The position numbers were made by a program, and so were the translations under genes. Under the pieces are notes generated by a model, which was not told where the DNA came from, did not search any database, and was given only the letters and a program-made list of their open reading frames with translations. Of a DNA stretch of 64,000 nt, positions 51,738 through 59,808 are shown piece by piece. Origin of the DNA: an uncultured Chloroflexales bacterium (GTDB lineage: Bacteria; Chloroflexota; Chloroflexia; Chloroflexales; Chloroflexaceae); the NCBI GenBank assembly GCA_937902315.1, contig CALGUG010000005.1, positions 1 through 64,000 on the forward strand, read 5' to 3'. Positions within the stretch are counted from its first letter, which is position 1. Each line of letters opens with the position of its first letter.

Positions 51738-52988
51738 TTACGGCCGCTTTAGCAGGGCGGGAGTCGATGTAGGCAGAAGTGGTGTCGGACTAGCTGGGGC
51801 CTGGGTTATGATCGGCGTAATGGTAGGCGGCAGCGCTGTTGGAGCTGAGTTTGCGCTGCCCAAGACCTGATTGCTGCTGAAAACGCTTACGTTTAGCGCA
51901 AGCAACAAGGTGATAACGAAGGCTATGCTGGCGCTGAAGGCGGCTTGCAGTCGGCTGCGCTCCTCCCAAGGGCCGCGCAATTTGCCCGGCTGCTTCGCCT
52001 CGGGAGTCGCTGCTAAGCGCTGGATAAACTGTCGAATGTTCGGTCGATTATTAGGATCGTGTTCGATCGAATCCATGACCAAGCTGGCTAGCTCTGGCGA
52101 GAGATTGGGCAGTTTATGCTGAATGTGAGGTAGGCGATAGCTGAAATCGCTGGTCGAGATCGTGCCCGATCGTGGTAACTCTCCGCTCAGCATCTCATAC
52201 AGTGTGACACCCAAGCTATAGATATCGACCGGCCAGTTGATCGGTGCGGGCTCTGTGGCACGTCGTTCGGGCGCCAGATAGATTCTTCGGCCATAGACGT
52301 GGCGTAGGCGTGGCGCATAGGGCGAGTCGGCTGCCGCAAGGTCGATTAAGACGCAATCTGGCTCGCTAGAGCGCCAGAATGAGAAGCTATTGCGAAAGAC
52401 CACATTGCTCGGAGCGATATCGTGGTGCACCAAGTGGGCCTGTTCGTGCATATGTTGCAGGGCTTGGGCGATCTGGAGCGCGATCGCTACAGCCGTGCCG
52501 GGTGGCAAGGGCTTGAATTTACGCTTTTTGAGCAGATCTTTGATCGAGCCACTTGGGAAGTAGGGCAGCGCGATATAGGGCAATTCGATGCTATTGCCGT
52601 GTTGATCGACGAGTTGGGTAAACCACAAGCCCTTGGGCAGTTTGCGTCGCTTGGTTTCACCCTCTTCGGCCCGATCCCAGATTTGAATAATGCGCGTGTG
52701 GCGCAGATTGGAATTGAGCAGATAGCTATGCTCGTCGCGTAGATTTTCGACCCAGCGCGGCTTGGGAATCTTCAAGATACAGAGCGCTTGTGCCTCGATA
52801 TAGGCAGGCGTGGCGCCAAACCATTTGAGATGGCGTAAGATCTGTTTGGCCGGTTTTTGATTGGGCAGCCAAAGCCGCGCCAGATAGACTTGGGCTTGGC
52901 CGCCATCTGCAAGCTGTTGCAAAATCTCGAACCGACCGATGAGAGTACCGCTCGGGAAAGGGGGAAAGGTGTCTGGTTGGGTGCTCAT
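51738..52988 (-). CDS. Ser/Thr protein kinase with C-terminal membrane helix
   Basis: 416 residues from the ATG at 52988, which overlaps the preceding stop as ATGA; a longer frame to 53039 would overlap more. The kinase domain is divergent. The glycine loop is LADGGQAQVYLAR, the likely catalytic Lys is in ILKIPK, the catalytic loop is VHHDIAPSNVVF (Asp present), and the metal-binding DFG is DLA (VLIDLAAAD), with Asp retained. GRRIYLAPERR gives the APE motif. One helix (AFSASIAFVITLLLALNVSVF, about 355-378) and a Pro/Thr-rich tail follow. It is probably active despite the DLA. With the PP2C and FHA proteins it makes a phospho-threonine circuit around the secretion machine. Confidence 0.85.
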   Translation of the reverse strand: MSTQPDTFPPFPSGTLIGRFEILQQLADGGQAQVYLARLWLPNQKPAKQILRHLKWFGATPAYIEAQALCILKIPKPRWVENLRDEHSYLLNSNLRHTRIIQIWDRAEEGETKRRKLPKGLWFTQLVDQHGNSIELPYIALPYFPSGSIKDLLKKRKFKPLPPGTAVAIALQIAQALQHMHEQAHLVHHDIAPSNVVFRNSFSFWRSSEPDCVLIDLAAADSPYAPRLRHVYGRRIYLAPERRATEPAPINWPVDIYSLGVTLYEMLSGELPRSGTISTSDFSYRLPHIQHKLPNLSPELASLVMDSIEHDPNNRPNIRQFIQRLAATPEAKQPGKLRGPWEERSRLQAAFSASIAFVITLLLALNVSVFSSNQVLGSANSAPTALPPTITPIITQAPASPTPLLPTSTPALLKRP

Positions 52989-55012
52989 GCCTGCTCCGTT
53001 ACGACCTCTGTCACAATCTTTACTACAGGACTCACCCAAAATACATCTCCCGGGGTGAGCTGAATGCGTTGATTAACCTCTAAACGTGTTTTCTCGTCGC
53101 CAAAAAAGGTGCCGTTTTTGCTGTCTTCAGCGATCAAATAAAGATCATTGAGCAACAATTCGAGCTTGGCATGGGTTTGCGAAACCCAGCGGTTATCGAT
53201 CGCGATGTGGGCTTGGCGCTCGTGTTGCATCACACGTCCGATGTCGTAGTGACGCTGTTTGTACGACAACTCGATGGTAGTCGGTGCTTGTTTATCGTTG
53301 TGAATGTGAAGGATCCAACGGGTCTTTGGCGGCTCGGATGTGCTCGGATCGTAGATCTGGGTTTGGTCATCTCCCTCGTAGAATAAGGTCTTGTCATTGT
53401 CGTATAGCTGGGTGGCATCGTCGACCGCAAAGCGTTTGGTCTCCTGATCTTCTTCCCGACTATAGTGCGAGGTATGCTCTTCGGGATCGACGGGGTGATT
53501 TGGCCGGCTAAAAATCGGTTGACCTGCTGAGAACTGCTCGTTATGGCCTGTTGGGTGGGCTGCTTGCGCGAGAGCGGTCTGATTCTGGGGTTGCTGCAAC
53601 CTTAAGAGTACAACGATGCTGAGCACACCGATCAGAATCACTACCACCAGAATCGCAACGGCTAGCCACCAATACTCATTGAGCGTTCTGCGCCATTGGG
53701 GAGTAGTTGGCTCAAGCACCACAATGTTCAGTTTGACCTCGCTACGGCTTTCGTTGCCGTTTCCGTCGCGGGCGGCGGCGCTCAGCTCATGTTCGCCGGG
53801 CGGAAAACGTTGCTGGAACTCTTTATCGAAGGCGTCGATTACCAGCTCGAAGTTGGGTCCGTTGGTGACGGGTGGGCCGATCGAGATATTGTCGATGAAG
53901 TATTCGACCTCTTTGATCGGCTGCTGCTGGAACTGGGTCTGAATCGTCAGACGCACTTGATCTTGGAAGCTGCGCGTGTCGCTTACCACATAGAAACGGG
54001 GCGGTACATCGTGGAAGTTCTCGACCTGCGAGTCGCTGCTACCATTGGCGCTAACGGTCAGTGTGCTCTGGCCAGCCGGAACGTTGTTGGCCGTAAAGCT
54101 AATCTGGTAGTGCGTGCTGCGCTCGATCAACGAGGCGAAGTGCTGGTTGACCTCTTGTTTGGTCGCGCTATCGACCAGCTCGCCTTGGATATGGATAAAG
54201 CTGCTCCCGATCTGATCGCTCAAGCTTTTGAGCGCTTTGGGTTGGGCTGCAAAGCGCTTGTATTGCCCTTCTTGATCGCTGCCAAAGCCAAAGATCAGCA
54301 GACTGATAGGGCGTTTCTCTTCGCGCCCGCGGTTGAAGGCTTGGATGAAGGTTTGGGTGTTGATCTGTTGGTTTAGATCGCCGCTGGCAAAGATGACCAA
54401 GACGCGCGGTAACTCTTCGGGCGCTTTTTCTAGCTCGCCGATCGCTAAATCGAGCGCTTCACCAAGTGGATAGGCTGAGCCAGGTTCGGCCGAATCTAAG
54501 CTTTTTGGTTCGAAGATAAGCTCTGGATCGGCTCGGTTGAGCGTATTGTTGATAGCCTGTAAATCGCTGGTTAGGCTTTGGGCTACTTGAGCCGTGTTGT
54601 CGAATACGATCAAGCTGCCGAGCGTGCCGGGCGTGGGAATGCCTTGCAACTGGCTGATGAAGTCGCGCGCGAAGGGCTGCATATTTTCGAAGCGGCTTGT
54701 ATAGGCCGTTCCTTGGTCGCTCATACGGGCGCTTAGGTCGGTCACCACAACGGCTGCGATCGGCTTTGAAATTGGCGAAACCTTGCTGATTTCGATCGGA
54801 CTGTTTTCGACGCTCACGCTGAAGGGCGGCTCTTTGCCCGCCTGTCCTGCTTGGCCGGGGACGTAGCTTAGCGTGATCGTGATTTCGGGAAATTTACTTT
54901 TGTCGATATCGATGATTTTGATCGAATCTTGTTGCTGAGCCGATACGATGTTTTGCCCAAACACCAGCAGAGCCAGCAACATAAGCATAGTTTTGAATAT
55001 CAGCCTGTTCAT
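52985..55012 (-). CDS. vWA-TM-FHA membrane protein (degenerate MIDAS)
   Basis: A 675-residue protein. Signal peptide (MLLALLVFGQNIVSAQ), then a vWA domain (about 82-300) with AAVVVTDLSARMS: the MIDAS is DLSAR, lacking the second Ser of DxSxS. Bacterial Ig-like beta regions (about 310-445), one membrane helix (WWLAVAILVVVILIGVLSIVVLL, about 450-475), an acidic linker and a C-terminal cytoplasmic FHA-like domain (about 590-670; IGRVM, VSQTHAKLEL, NGTFFGDEKTRL) complete it. The FHA phosphopeptide residues are only partly kept. Four bases overlap the kinase start. The arrangement suggests a protein that senses or holds a partner outside and binds a phosphorylated partner inside. Confidence 0.88.
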   Translation of the reverse strand: MNRLIFKTMLMLLALLVFGQNIVSAQQQDSIKIIDIDKSKFPEITITLSYVPGQAGQAGKEPPFSVSVENSPIEISKVSPISKPIAAVVVTDLSARMSDQGTAYTSRFENMQPFARDFISQLQGIPTPGTLGSLIVFDNTAQVAQSLTSDLQAINNTLNRADPELIFEPKSLDSAEPGSAYPLGEALDLAIGELEKAPEELPRVLVIFASGDLNQQINTQTFIQAFNRGREEKRPISLLIFGFGSDQEGQYKRFAAQPKALKSLSDQIGSSFIHIQGELVDSATKQEVNQHFASLIERSTHYQISFTANNVPAGQSTLTVSANGSSDSQVENFHDVPPRFYVVSDTRSFQDQVRLTIQTQFQQQPIKEVEYFIDNISIGPPVTNGPNFELVIDAFDKEFQQRFPPGEHELSAAARDGNGNESRSEVKLNIVVLEPTTPQWRRTLNEYWWLAVAILVVVILIGVLSIVVLLRLQQPQNQTALAQAAHPTGHNEQFSAGQPIFSRPNHPVDPEEHTSHYSREEDQETKRFAVDDATQLYDNDKTLFYEGDDQTQIYDPSTSEPPKTRWILHIHNDKQAPTTIELSYKQRHYDIGRVMQHERQAHIAIDNRWVSQTHAKLELLLNDLYLIAEDSKNGTFFGDEKTRLEVNQRIQLTPGDVFWVSPVVKIVTEVVTEQA

Positions 55013-55181
55013 TGATCACCTATAGATCGCTCATTCGAAATCCGTTGGTATGATGGCTTTTAGGGTGGCCTTTGGAATACAGCTAGCACCGTCATGGGAT
55101 GAGCTGACCGTTTGTAGCCGTAGGCGGACGCGCTAGAAGCCTTCTTTTGGATAGAGACCATACGTTAGAGCTTGAAACTCA
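55013..55181. other. intra-cluster gap with R2 repeat
   Basis: The largest gap in the gene string (169 bases). It holds an R2 copy (55111-55135). No terminator was seen, so read-through is possible. Confidence 0.45.
55111..55135 (-). repeat. R2 dispersed repeat inside the type VII-like locus
   Basis: TTTGTAGCCGTAGGCGGACG followed by CGCTAG. The only member of the repeat families found in this 15-kb locus. Confidence 0.75.
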
Positions 55182-57383
55182 TCACGTGCCCTTGGGCTTA
55201 TTTACGAAAGAACAGGTCAGGATCGTGTGTGGCCCTAGGTGTATCGGTGTGTGCTCGTTGACATGCATGGCTTGATTTGGGCTTAGTTTCTGTCCGTTGA
55301 TAAAGGTTCCATTTGAGCTACCGAGATCTGTGATCATAAAGCGGTTATTGGGTGCTAGTTCGACCTTGATATGAGGGCGCGAGAGCGCACTGTCTCCGGT
55401 GATGATGAGATCTGCTCTGGCGCGACCGATCTTGGCGGGCAGATCCATTACGCGTTCGCCTACTTGCGAGCGATCAGGCGTTCTGGTGATACGAACGCAC
55501 ACTTGACGTGGTGCGGGGGTGTTTACTGAGATCGGGTTGGGTTGGTAGACTGGATGTTGCGGCGCCACCGCAGGCATGGTGCTATCGTCGTGCTGGCTTG
55601 TGCCTTCGGTATAGGGCGCTGGAATGCGGCGGGAGGGTTTGTTACGCACCTTGATGAAGGCGATGACCGCCACTGCGATCAAGGCGAGCAGATAGACGCC
55701 CAGCGCGATCGGGCTGACCAGCGCGCTGCCGATGCGCGCCATGAGGCTGGGCGGCGGCGGCGGGGTGACGACGCGCTGTGTGCTTTGAATGATTTCGCGC
55801 CCGTTGTCGTTGAGCGTTAGGGTCACAAGATAGGTGCGCGCTTCTCCTTCGAGCCAGGCGTTTGGCATAGGGATCTGAAGTTTTGAGCTTTGCAGCGCGA
55901 TCGGGTTGATGGTGGCGACCACCTCGCGGGTGTTGCTATCTTCGATCTTGCCACTGACGAGCAGGGCGTTGTTGGTTTTGCCATAAACCTTCAGATCGAT
56001 ATCGACCGTGTTGTTTTGCCAATCTGGGCTGATATTTTCGATGCTATAGCCTAACTCTGGCTCAAACACGAATTTATGAGTGTAGAGCACCTCGCTCTTC
56101 TGCTCGGTACGGATCATCTGACCGCTGCGGTCTTTTGCTTTGACCCAGAACCAATATTCTTTGTTGGGCTTTAGCTCGCTGGTCGGAAAATCAAAATGGG
56201 TGACCGGACTGAGATTCTCGAGCGTGATGGGATGATCTACTTGAGAGCCGCTGTTTTCGCCGTTCCAAACCTCAATCGTTACTTGGCTTAGATTGATGAT
56301 ATTGCTGATGTTAAGCGCGACCGAATACTTGTCCTCTTCGGCGACATAGGTGGGCGATATACTAAAGACGGGGCGTTCAGCAAAGTCTTGAGGCGATACA
56401 AAATCACCGGTGCCGCTTATGCTGGTCTGTTCGTCGAGTTTGAGGCGCAGGAGAAAACTATTTGAGCCTTGGCTTGGGTAAACGTTCGCTCGCGCTACCC
56501 ACTGACTGTTGAGCACATCCATAATGTAGCCGAAGCGCTCTTCCATGGCGGCTAGATCGCCTTTCGCAAAGATCGCGTTGGTTCGTCGCGAGATCTCTGC
56601 GAGATCTGTTTCGTTGATGTTGCCGCAATCGGTACTAGCTTTACATAACCCGATGGTATAGATCGGTATTTGGGTGCTGGGATCTTCGGTCGCTTTGGTG
56701 ATGATGCCATCTTTCTGATAATTCGACCTGCAGGTGGCTCCACCCGCTTCCCGATCTTTGCCATCGGTGAACAGAATGACCGCTCGGCGCATGCTCGAAT
56801 CTACTACGCTGCCGTTGATTTCGCTCAGCGCTCTATCGGCGGCATCGTAGAGACATGTATCGCCTGTGTTCGATGGCAGGGTCTTAATGCTGTCGATCGC
56901 GGTTTTCAGCGTTTCGAGAGCATTCGACTGCTTGCGGTATTCGCTGCGCAGATCAACCTCGTTGTGAAAGGCATAGATCGCGATCTCGGCTTGGGGCGGT
57001 GCAGCTTCAATGGCTTTTTTGGCAGCCTCACGCACTTGCTCGATGCGACTGTTCATACTGCCGCTAGCATCGATCACCATGGCGATTCGAATGGGGGTGC
57101 TTGGCTCGCTGATGACGGCGCTCACCGGCGAGCTGCCATTGCCCGTCAATTGAATCTCGCCCTCGCCGGGCAGCCTTACTCCATCGCTCTTTTTTAAAAT
57201 CGGCGTTCCATCGGGATGTTTTAAGCTGAAGAAGATGTCCAAAGCCATATGGTCGCTCTCGACTTTGGGCGAGATATGCACGACCGATATTTGTGCCTGT
57301 TGGCTTTGGGCTTGGCTTACTGGAGCGAGCAGATAGCTCAAAAGCACCAGATTGAGAACTGAAAGCAGCAGTAATCTCTTCAT
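55182..57383 (-). CDS. vWA-TM-FHA membrane protein (intact MIDAS)
   Basis: A 733-residue protein. Signal peptide (LLLSVLNLVLLSYLLAPVSQAQ); vWA domain (about 98-300) with an intact MIDAS, VIDASGSMN (Asp105-Ser109), and IAIYAFHNEV and AVILFTDGKDRE strands; cysteines at DTCLYD and ATCRSN. Three Ig-like beta regions (about 310-560), a membrane helix (IGLALVSPIALGVYLLALIAVAVIAFIKV, about 570-598), a Pro-rich linker and an FHA domain (about 640-725) with IGRARADL, ALSRPHIKVEL and GSSNGTFING follow. The FHA motifs (R, S..H, N) are complete, so phospho-Thr binding is expected. It is a paralogue of the protein encoded downstream. It lies 15 bases after the EspG-like gene. Confidence 0.9.
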   Translation of the reverse strand: MKRLLLLSVLNLVLLSYLLAPVSQAQSQQAQISVVHISPKVESDHMALDIFFSLKHPDGTPILKKSDGVRLPGEGEIQLTGNGSSPVSAVISEPSTPIRIAMVIDASGSMNSRIEQVREAAKKAIEAAPPQAEIAIYAFHNEVDLRSEYRKQSNALETLKTAIDSIKTLPSNTGDTCLYDAADRALSEINGSVVDSSMRRAVILFTDGKDREAGGATCRSNYQKDGIITKATEDPSTQIPIYTIGLCKASTDCGNINETDLAEISRRTNAIFAKGDLAAMEERFGYIMDVLNSQWVARANVYPSQGSNSFLLRLKLDEQTSISGTGDFVSPQDFAERPVFSISPTYVAEEDKYSVALNISNIINLSQVTIEVWNGENSGSQVDHPITLENLSPVTHFDFPTSELKPNKEYWFWVKAKDRSGQMIRTEQKSEVLYTHKFVFEPELGYSIENISPDWQNNTVDIDLKVYGKTNNALLVSGKIEDSNTREVVATINPIALQSSKLQIPMPNAWLEGEARTYLVTLTLNDNGREIIQSTQRVVTPPPPPSLMARIGSALVSPIALGVYLLALIAVAVIAFIKVRNKPSRRIPAPYTEGTSQHDDSTMPAVAPQHPVYQPNPISVNTPAPRQVCVRITRTPDRSQVGERVMDLPAKIGRARADLIITGDSALSRPHIKVELAPNNRFMITDLGSSNGTFINGQKLSPNQAMHVNEHTPIHLGPHTILTCSFVNKPKGT

Positions 57384-57398
57384 AAAGATGCCTTGCGA

Positions 57399-58205
57399 CT
57401 ATTGCGATGTATTCGGGACGGACTTTAGTTCTTGGAAAAGTTGTTTCAGTAAGGCATTAAATTCCGAGCGTCCTACACTTGTGATCTGCAGATGTGGTTC
57501 ACCAGCAGGATATTGTGAGATGGTCCAAGCGAGTTCTGGACCTTGTACGATTAGAGGATTTCGAGCATCAATGATTGTCTCGTCTTGACAGCGAAGTAGC
57601 GCAATGTTGCCGCTGAACTGAGCTTGTTGGAGACTCTGAAGCAAGCTTTCAGTCTGTGTGACCTTGAGACCTGCTGTCTGGAATACACTGAGCGCTTTGC
57701 TCATTTGCCCTTTCTCTACCGCATCCTCAGCTTCGAGAAAGGCATCTTGATGCATACTTATCGAGATTTGGCTTGTTTGTGAACTTGTTACAGGGAAAAT
57801 TGTGAGGAGACGTTCGAATAGGGCATCAAGATTTGCCAATGTCTCTAGACGGTGTTTTCCTTCTGCAGGGAAGGTCTGTTCGACGACAAACTCATCAATG
57901 ACATAGTGAACAAAGAGTTGCGAACCGAGCTCGCTCTCGCGGCGGCTGATGATTGCGATTTCAGGGCGGGTTACAACACGGGCGATTAAGACTAGCAGCT
58001 CTGGCATAGTAAGAGTGCCATCGGCCTGTACGCGAACAAGACCCCTATCTTGAAGTTCTTGATGTCCTTGTTCGAGCTTGGAACGATGCTCATCGGGATT
58101 TTCAGGAATAAGCGTTTCGGTATCGATCCCTACTACGCTTGAGACTTGCATCATATTGAGCAGGACCAAGAATTCGTTACGACTTAGAATGATTTCAGCC
58201 ATCAT
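57399..58205 (-). CDS. EspG-like type VII secretion accessory protein (tentative)
   Basis: A 268-residue soluble protein. N-terminal pattern LSRNEFLVLLNMMQVSSVVGID, then HQELQDRGLVRVQADGTLTMPELLVLIARVVTRPEIAIISRRE, parallels EspG proteins of ESX systems (Leu-rich start, a [KR]-L-x-[RE]GL-x-x-x-G-x-L-x-P-x-L stretch, then beta strands). Residues 90-150 are beta-rich, and 160-200 are helical (FLEAEDAVEKGQMSKALSVFQ). The last part is beta-rich again (NIALLRCQDETIIDARNPLIVQGPELAWTISQ). EspG chaperones recognise secreted partner pairs. A similar task for the WXG100 protein encoded 20 bases upstream is inferred from the gene order. AAGGAG lies before two adjacent ATGs. No membrane segment. Confidence 0.5.
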   Translation of the reverse strand: MMAEIILSRNEFLVLLNMMQVSSVVGIDTETLIPENPDEHRSKLEQGHQELQDRGLVRVQADGTLTMPELLVLIARVVTRPEIAIISRRESELGSQLFVHYVIDEFVVEQTFPAEGKHRLETLANLDALFERLLTIFPVTSSQTSQISISMHQDAFLEAEDAVEKGQMSKALSVFQTAGLKVTQTESLLQSLQQAQFSGNIALLRCQDETIIDARNPLIVQGPELAWTISQYPAGEPHLQITSVGRSEFNALLKQLFQELKSVPNTSQ

Positions 58206-58225
58206 GCACTCCTTACGATTTGGCT

Positions 58226-59176
58226 TTATTCAGCGCCGCCAGTTTTAGCTTTACCAAACGATAATCCGATAGAGGCAAAAGGTAGTTTGACTTCAACGCC
58301 TTGTTTCCCGAAGGAAAAGCCAAACTCTGCCTTAATACCCACCTCGCCTTTTAGACCTACGTTTGCCCCAGCAATATTGACGCCGACCTCTCTAGTAACG
58401 GAGACGAGTTTTCCTCCGATTTTTGCCCCTATGTTGCCATCATGCACACCAATAAAGCCTTCGAGACTGAGTGCTTCTATAGAATCATTCTTTGTTATGC
58501 CAAGATCGCTGTTCCCAATGACGTCTTCTCGTGTAACCTGAAAGGCTGTGACTGATCCAGAGAGACCAATATCGCCATCTTCTATCCCTGCATTTGCTTC
58601 ATAGCTGCCGAACGAGCCTTTTAATTCACCATTGATAGGTATAGGTCCTATCTGATTACTGCTCTTGTCAAAGCTTTCTGATGCGATCTCACCTTTGAGA
58701 AGGCCATATTTGAACCCGAAGGTTGGTTTGGTTTCACCGATGTTTGTCTCGTGTAGCCATTTGAGCTCGCCTGTTATTTCACCGCTTTGATTTGTCTTAT
58801 TGGAGGCATCAGCTGCATTATCGGTTTGACTATTGTTAGAAGGATGCGGCTCGTTTTGTTGAGAGTCATTGCCCGAACCTTTGAAGGGGCGAGCGGCCTC
58901 CTCCTCCGCCGCCAGAAGGATCTGTTTGATCTCTTTGGTGGTGGAGCTTGCCGTCTCTAGCGCCAGAATCAAGCGCTGCATAGCCGGTTGTACTACGGTA
59001 TTCATCTCGTTGCTAAAAGCTTGCGAGCCTGCTCCCATCCAGCCGCCGTTTTGAAGTGCTTGAGCGTCGCGCAAAATGCGTTGTTGCATTTGGGCTGCCT
59101 CTTGCGCCTTGCGCGCGAAGCGATTCGCGATATCGTCAAGTTGGTCGTAACGCGCTTGTACGACGTTGTTGCTCAT
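58226..59176 (-). CDS. WXG100-domain protein with long C-terminal beta-rich domain (candidate secreted effector)
   Basis: A 316-residue protein. Residues 1-95 form a WXG100 helical hairpin: ARYDQLDDIANRFARKAQEAAQMQQRI, turn GGWMGAGSQAF (WxG), second helix NEMNTVVQPAMQRLILALETASSTTKEIKQILLAAEEEA. A polar Asn/Ser/Gln linker (100-135) follows. Residues about 135-316 are made of short alternating beta segments rich in Gly, Lys and Glu (GELKGSFGSYEANAGIEDGDIGLSGSV, VGVNIAGANVGLKGEVGIKAEFGFSFGK). The length is about three times that of a stand-alone WXG100 protein. N-terminal WXG100 modules mark proteins for type VII export. The C-terminal domain has no toxin motif that I recognise. The start overlaps the preceding FHA stop by four bases (ATGA). 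Confidence 0.85.
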   Translation of the reverse strand: MSNNVVQARYDQLDDIANRFARKAQEAAQMQQRILRDAQALQNGGWMGAGSQAFSNEMNTVVQPAMQRLILALETASSTTKEIKQILLAAEEEAARPFKGSGNDSQQNEPHPSNNSQTDNAADASNKTNQSGEITGELKWLHETNIGETKPTFGFKYGLLKGEIASESFDKSSNQIGPIPINGELKGSFGSYEANAGIEDGDIGLSGSVTAFQVTREDVIGNSDLGITKNDSIEALSLEGFIGVHDGNIGAKIGGKLVSVTREVGVNIAGANVGLKGEVGIKAEFGFSFGKQGVEVKLPFASIGLSFGKAKTGGAE

Positions 59177-59808
59177 GCCGATGTCTCCTTAGGTCGAATG
59201 ATGAACTTTAGAGCAAGTTGACTGCGTTCTAACAGGATCACATCACCGTTTTGGAGCGGGTGAAAATCTTTGACTTCTGTGATCGTTCCTTGGCTATCGC
59301 GTACACTGAGTGGATTGCTTGAGAGCTGTTCGACATAGTAGCCATTGGCCCGTTCGACGATCTGGGCGTGGCGGCGCGATACTCGTAAGCCTCCTAAGGC
59401 CGAGAGGTTGACCGCCAACTGATCGTTGTTTTGGTTGCTATCGGGGCGACCGATCAGGGCGGGCAACCAGTTCAGCTTGAAGAGCTTGCCGCTCGTCTGT
59501 TCGCGCAGATAGAGATGGGCGCTAGGCGGCTGGGTATTGTTCGGAAGAGGCGGGCTATGTTCGACCAATACAAGCTGTTCGCCGCCGCGCAGCTGGTTTT
59601 GCAAACTATCGTCTGCTAGCTCTTGACCGTCGGCTTTTTTGATGATGCGATAGCTTGCAGGGTCGTCACCCAGATATTCAAGCTCGCTGAACTCATCTAA
59701 AATAGCTGCTACAAAATCGATAGGTTTGAGCGATGCCAGCGCTTGGGCGCGCTGTTTTTTCTGTTCAAAGATGTCGATAAATACTTCGAGACGCGCCTGT
59801 GTTGTCAT
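59173..59808 (-). CDS. ubiquitin-like (YukD/EsaB-type) plus FHA protein
   Basis: A 211-residue soluble protein. Residues 1-82 have the shape of a ubiquitin-like domain: two N-terminal strands (ARLEVFIDIFEQKKQRAQAL), a helix (IDFVAAILDEFSEL) and YRIIKKADGQELADDSLQNQLRGGEQLVLVE. A Pro linker follows. An FHA domain (about 95-205) has LIGRPDSN, RVSRRHAQIVE and a degenerate NPLSVRD where an NGT motif is usual. YukD/EsaB and the N-terminus of EccD supply a ubiquitin-like fold in known type VII systems. Fused here to FHA, it may link the ATPase to kinase signalling. It overlaps its neighbours by four bases at both ends. Confidence 0.75.
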   Translation of the reverse strand: MTTQARLEVFIDIFEQKKQRAQALASLKPIDFVAAILDEFSELEYLGDDPASYRIIKKADGQELADDSLQNQLRGGEQLVLVEHSPPLPNNTQPPSAHLYLREQTSGKLFKLNWLPALIGRPDSNQNNDQLAVNLSALGGLRVSRRHAQIVERANGYYVEQLSSNPLSVRDSQGTITEVKDFHPLQNGDVILLERSQLALKFIIRPKETSA

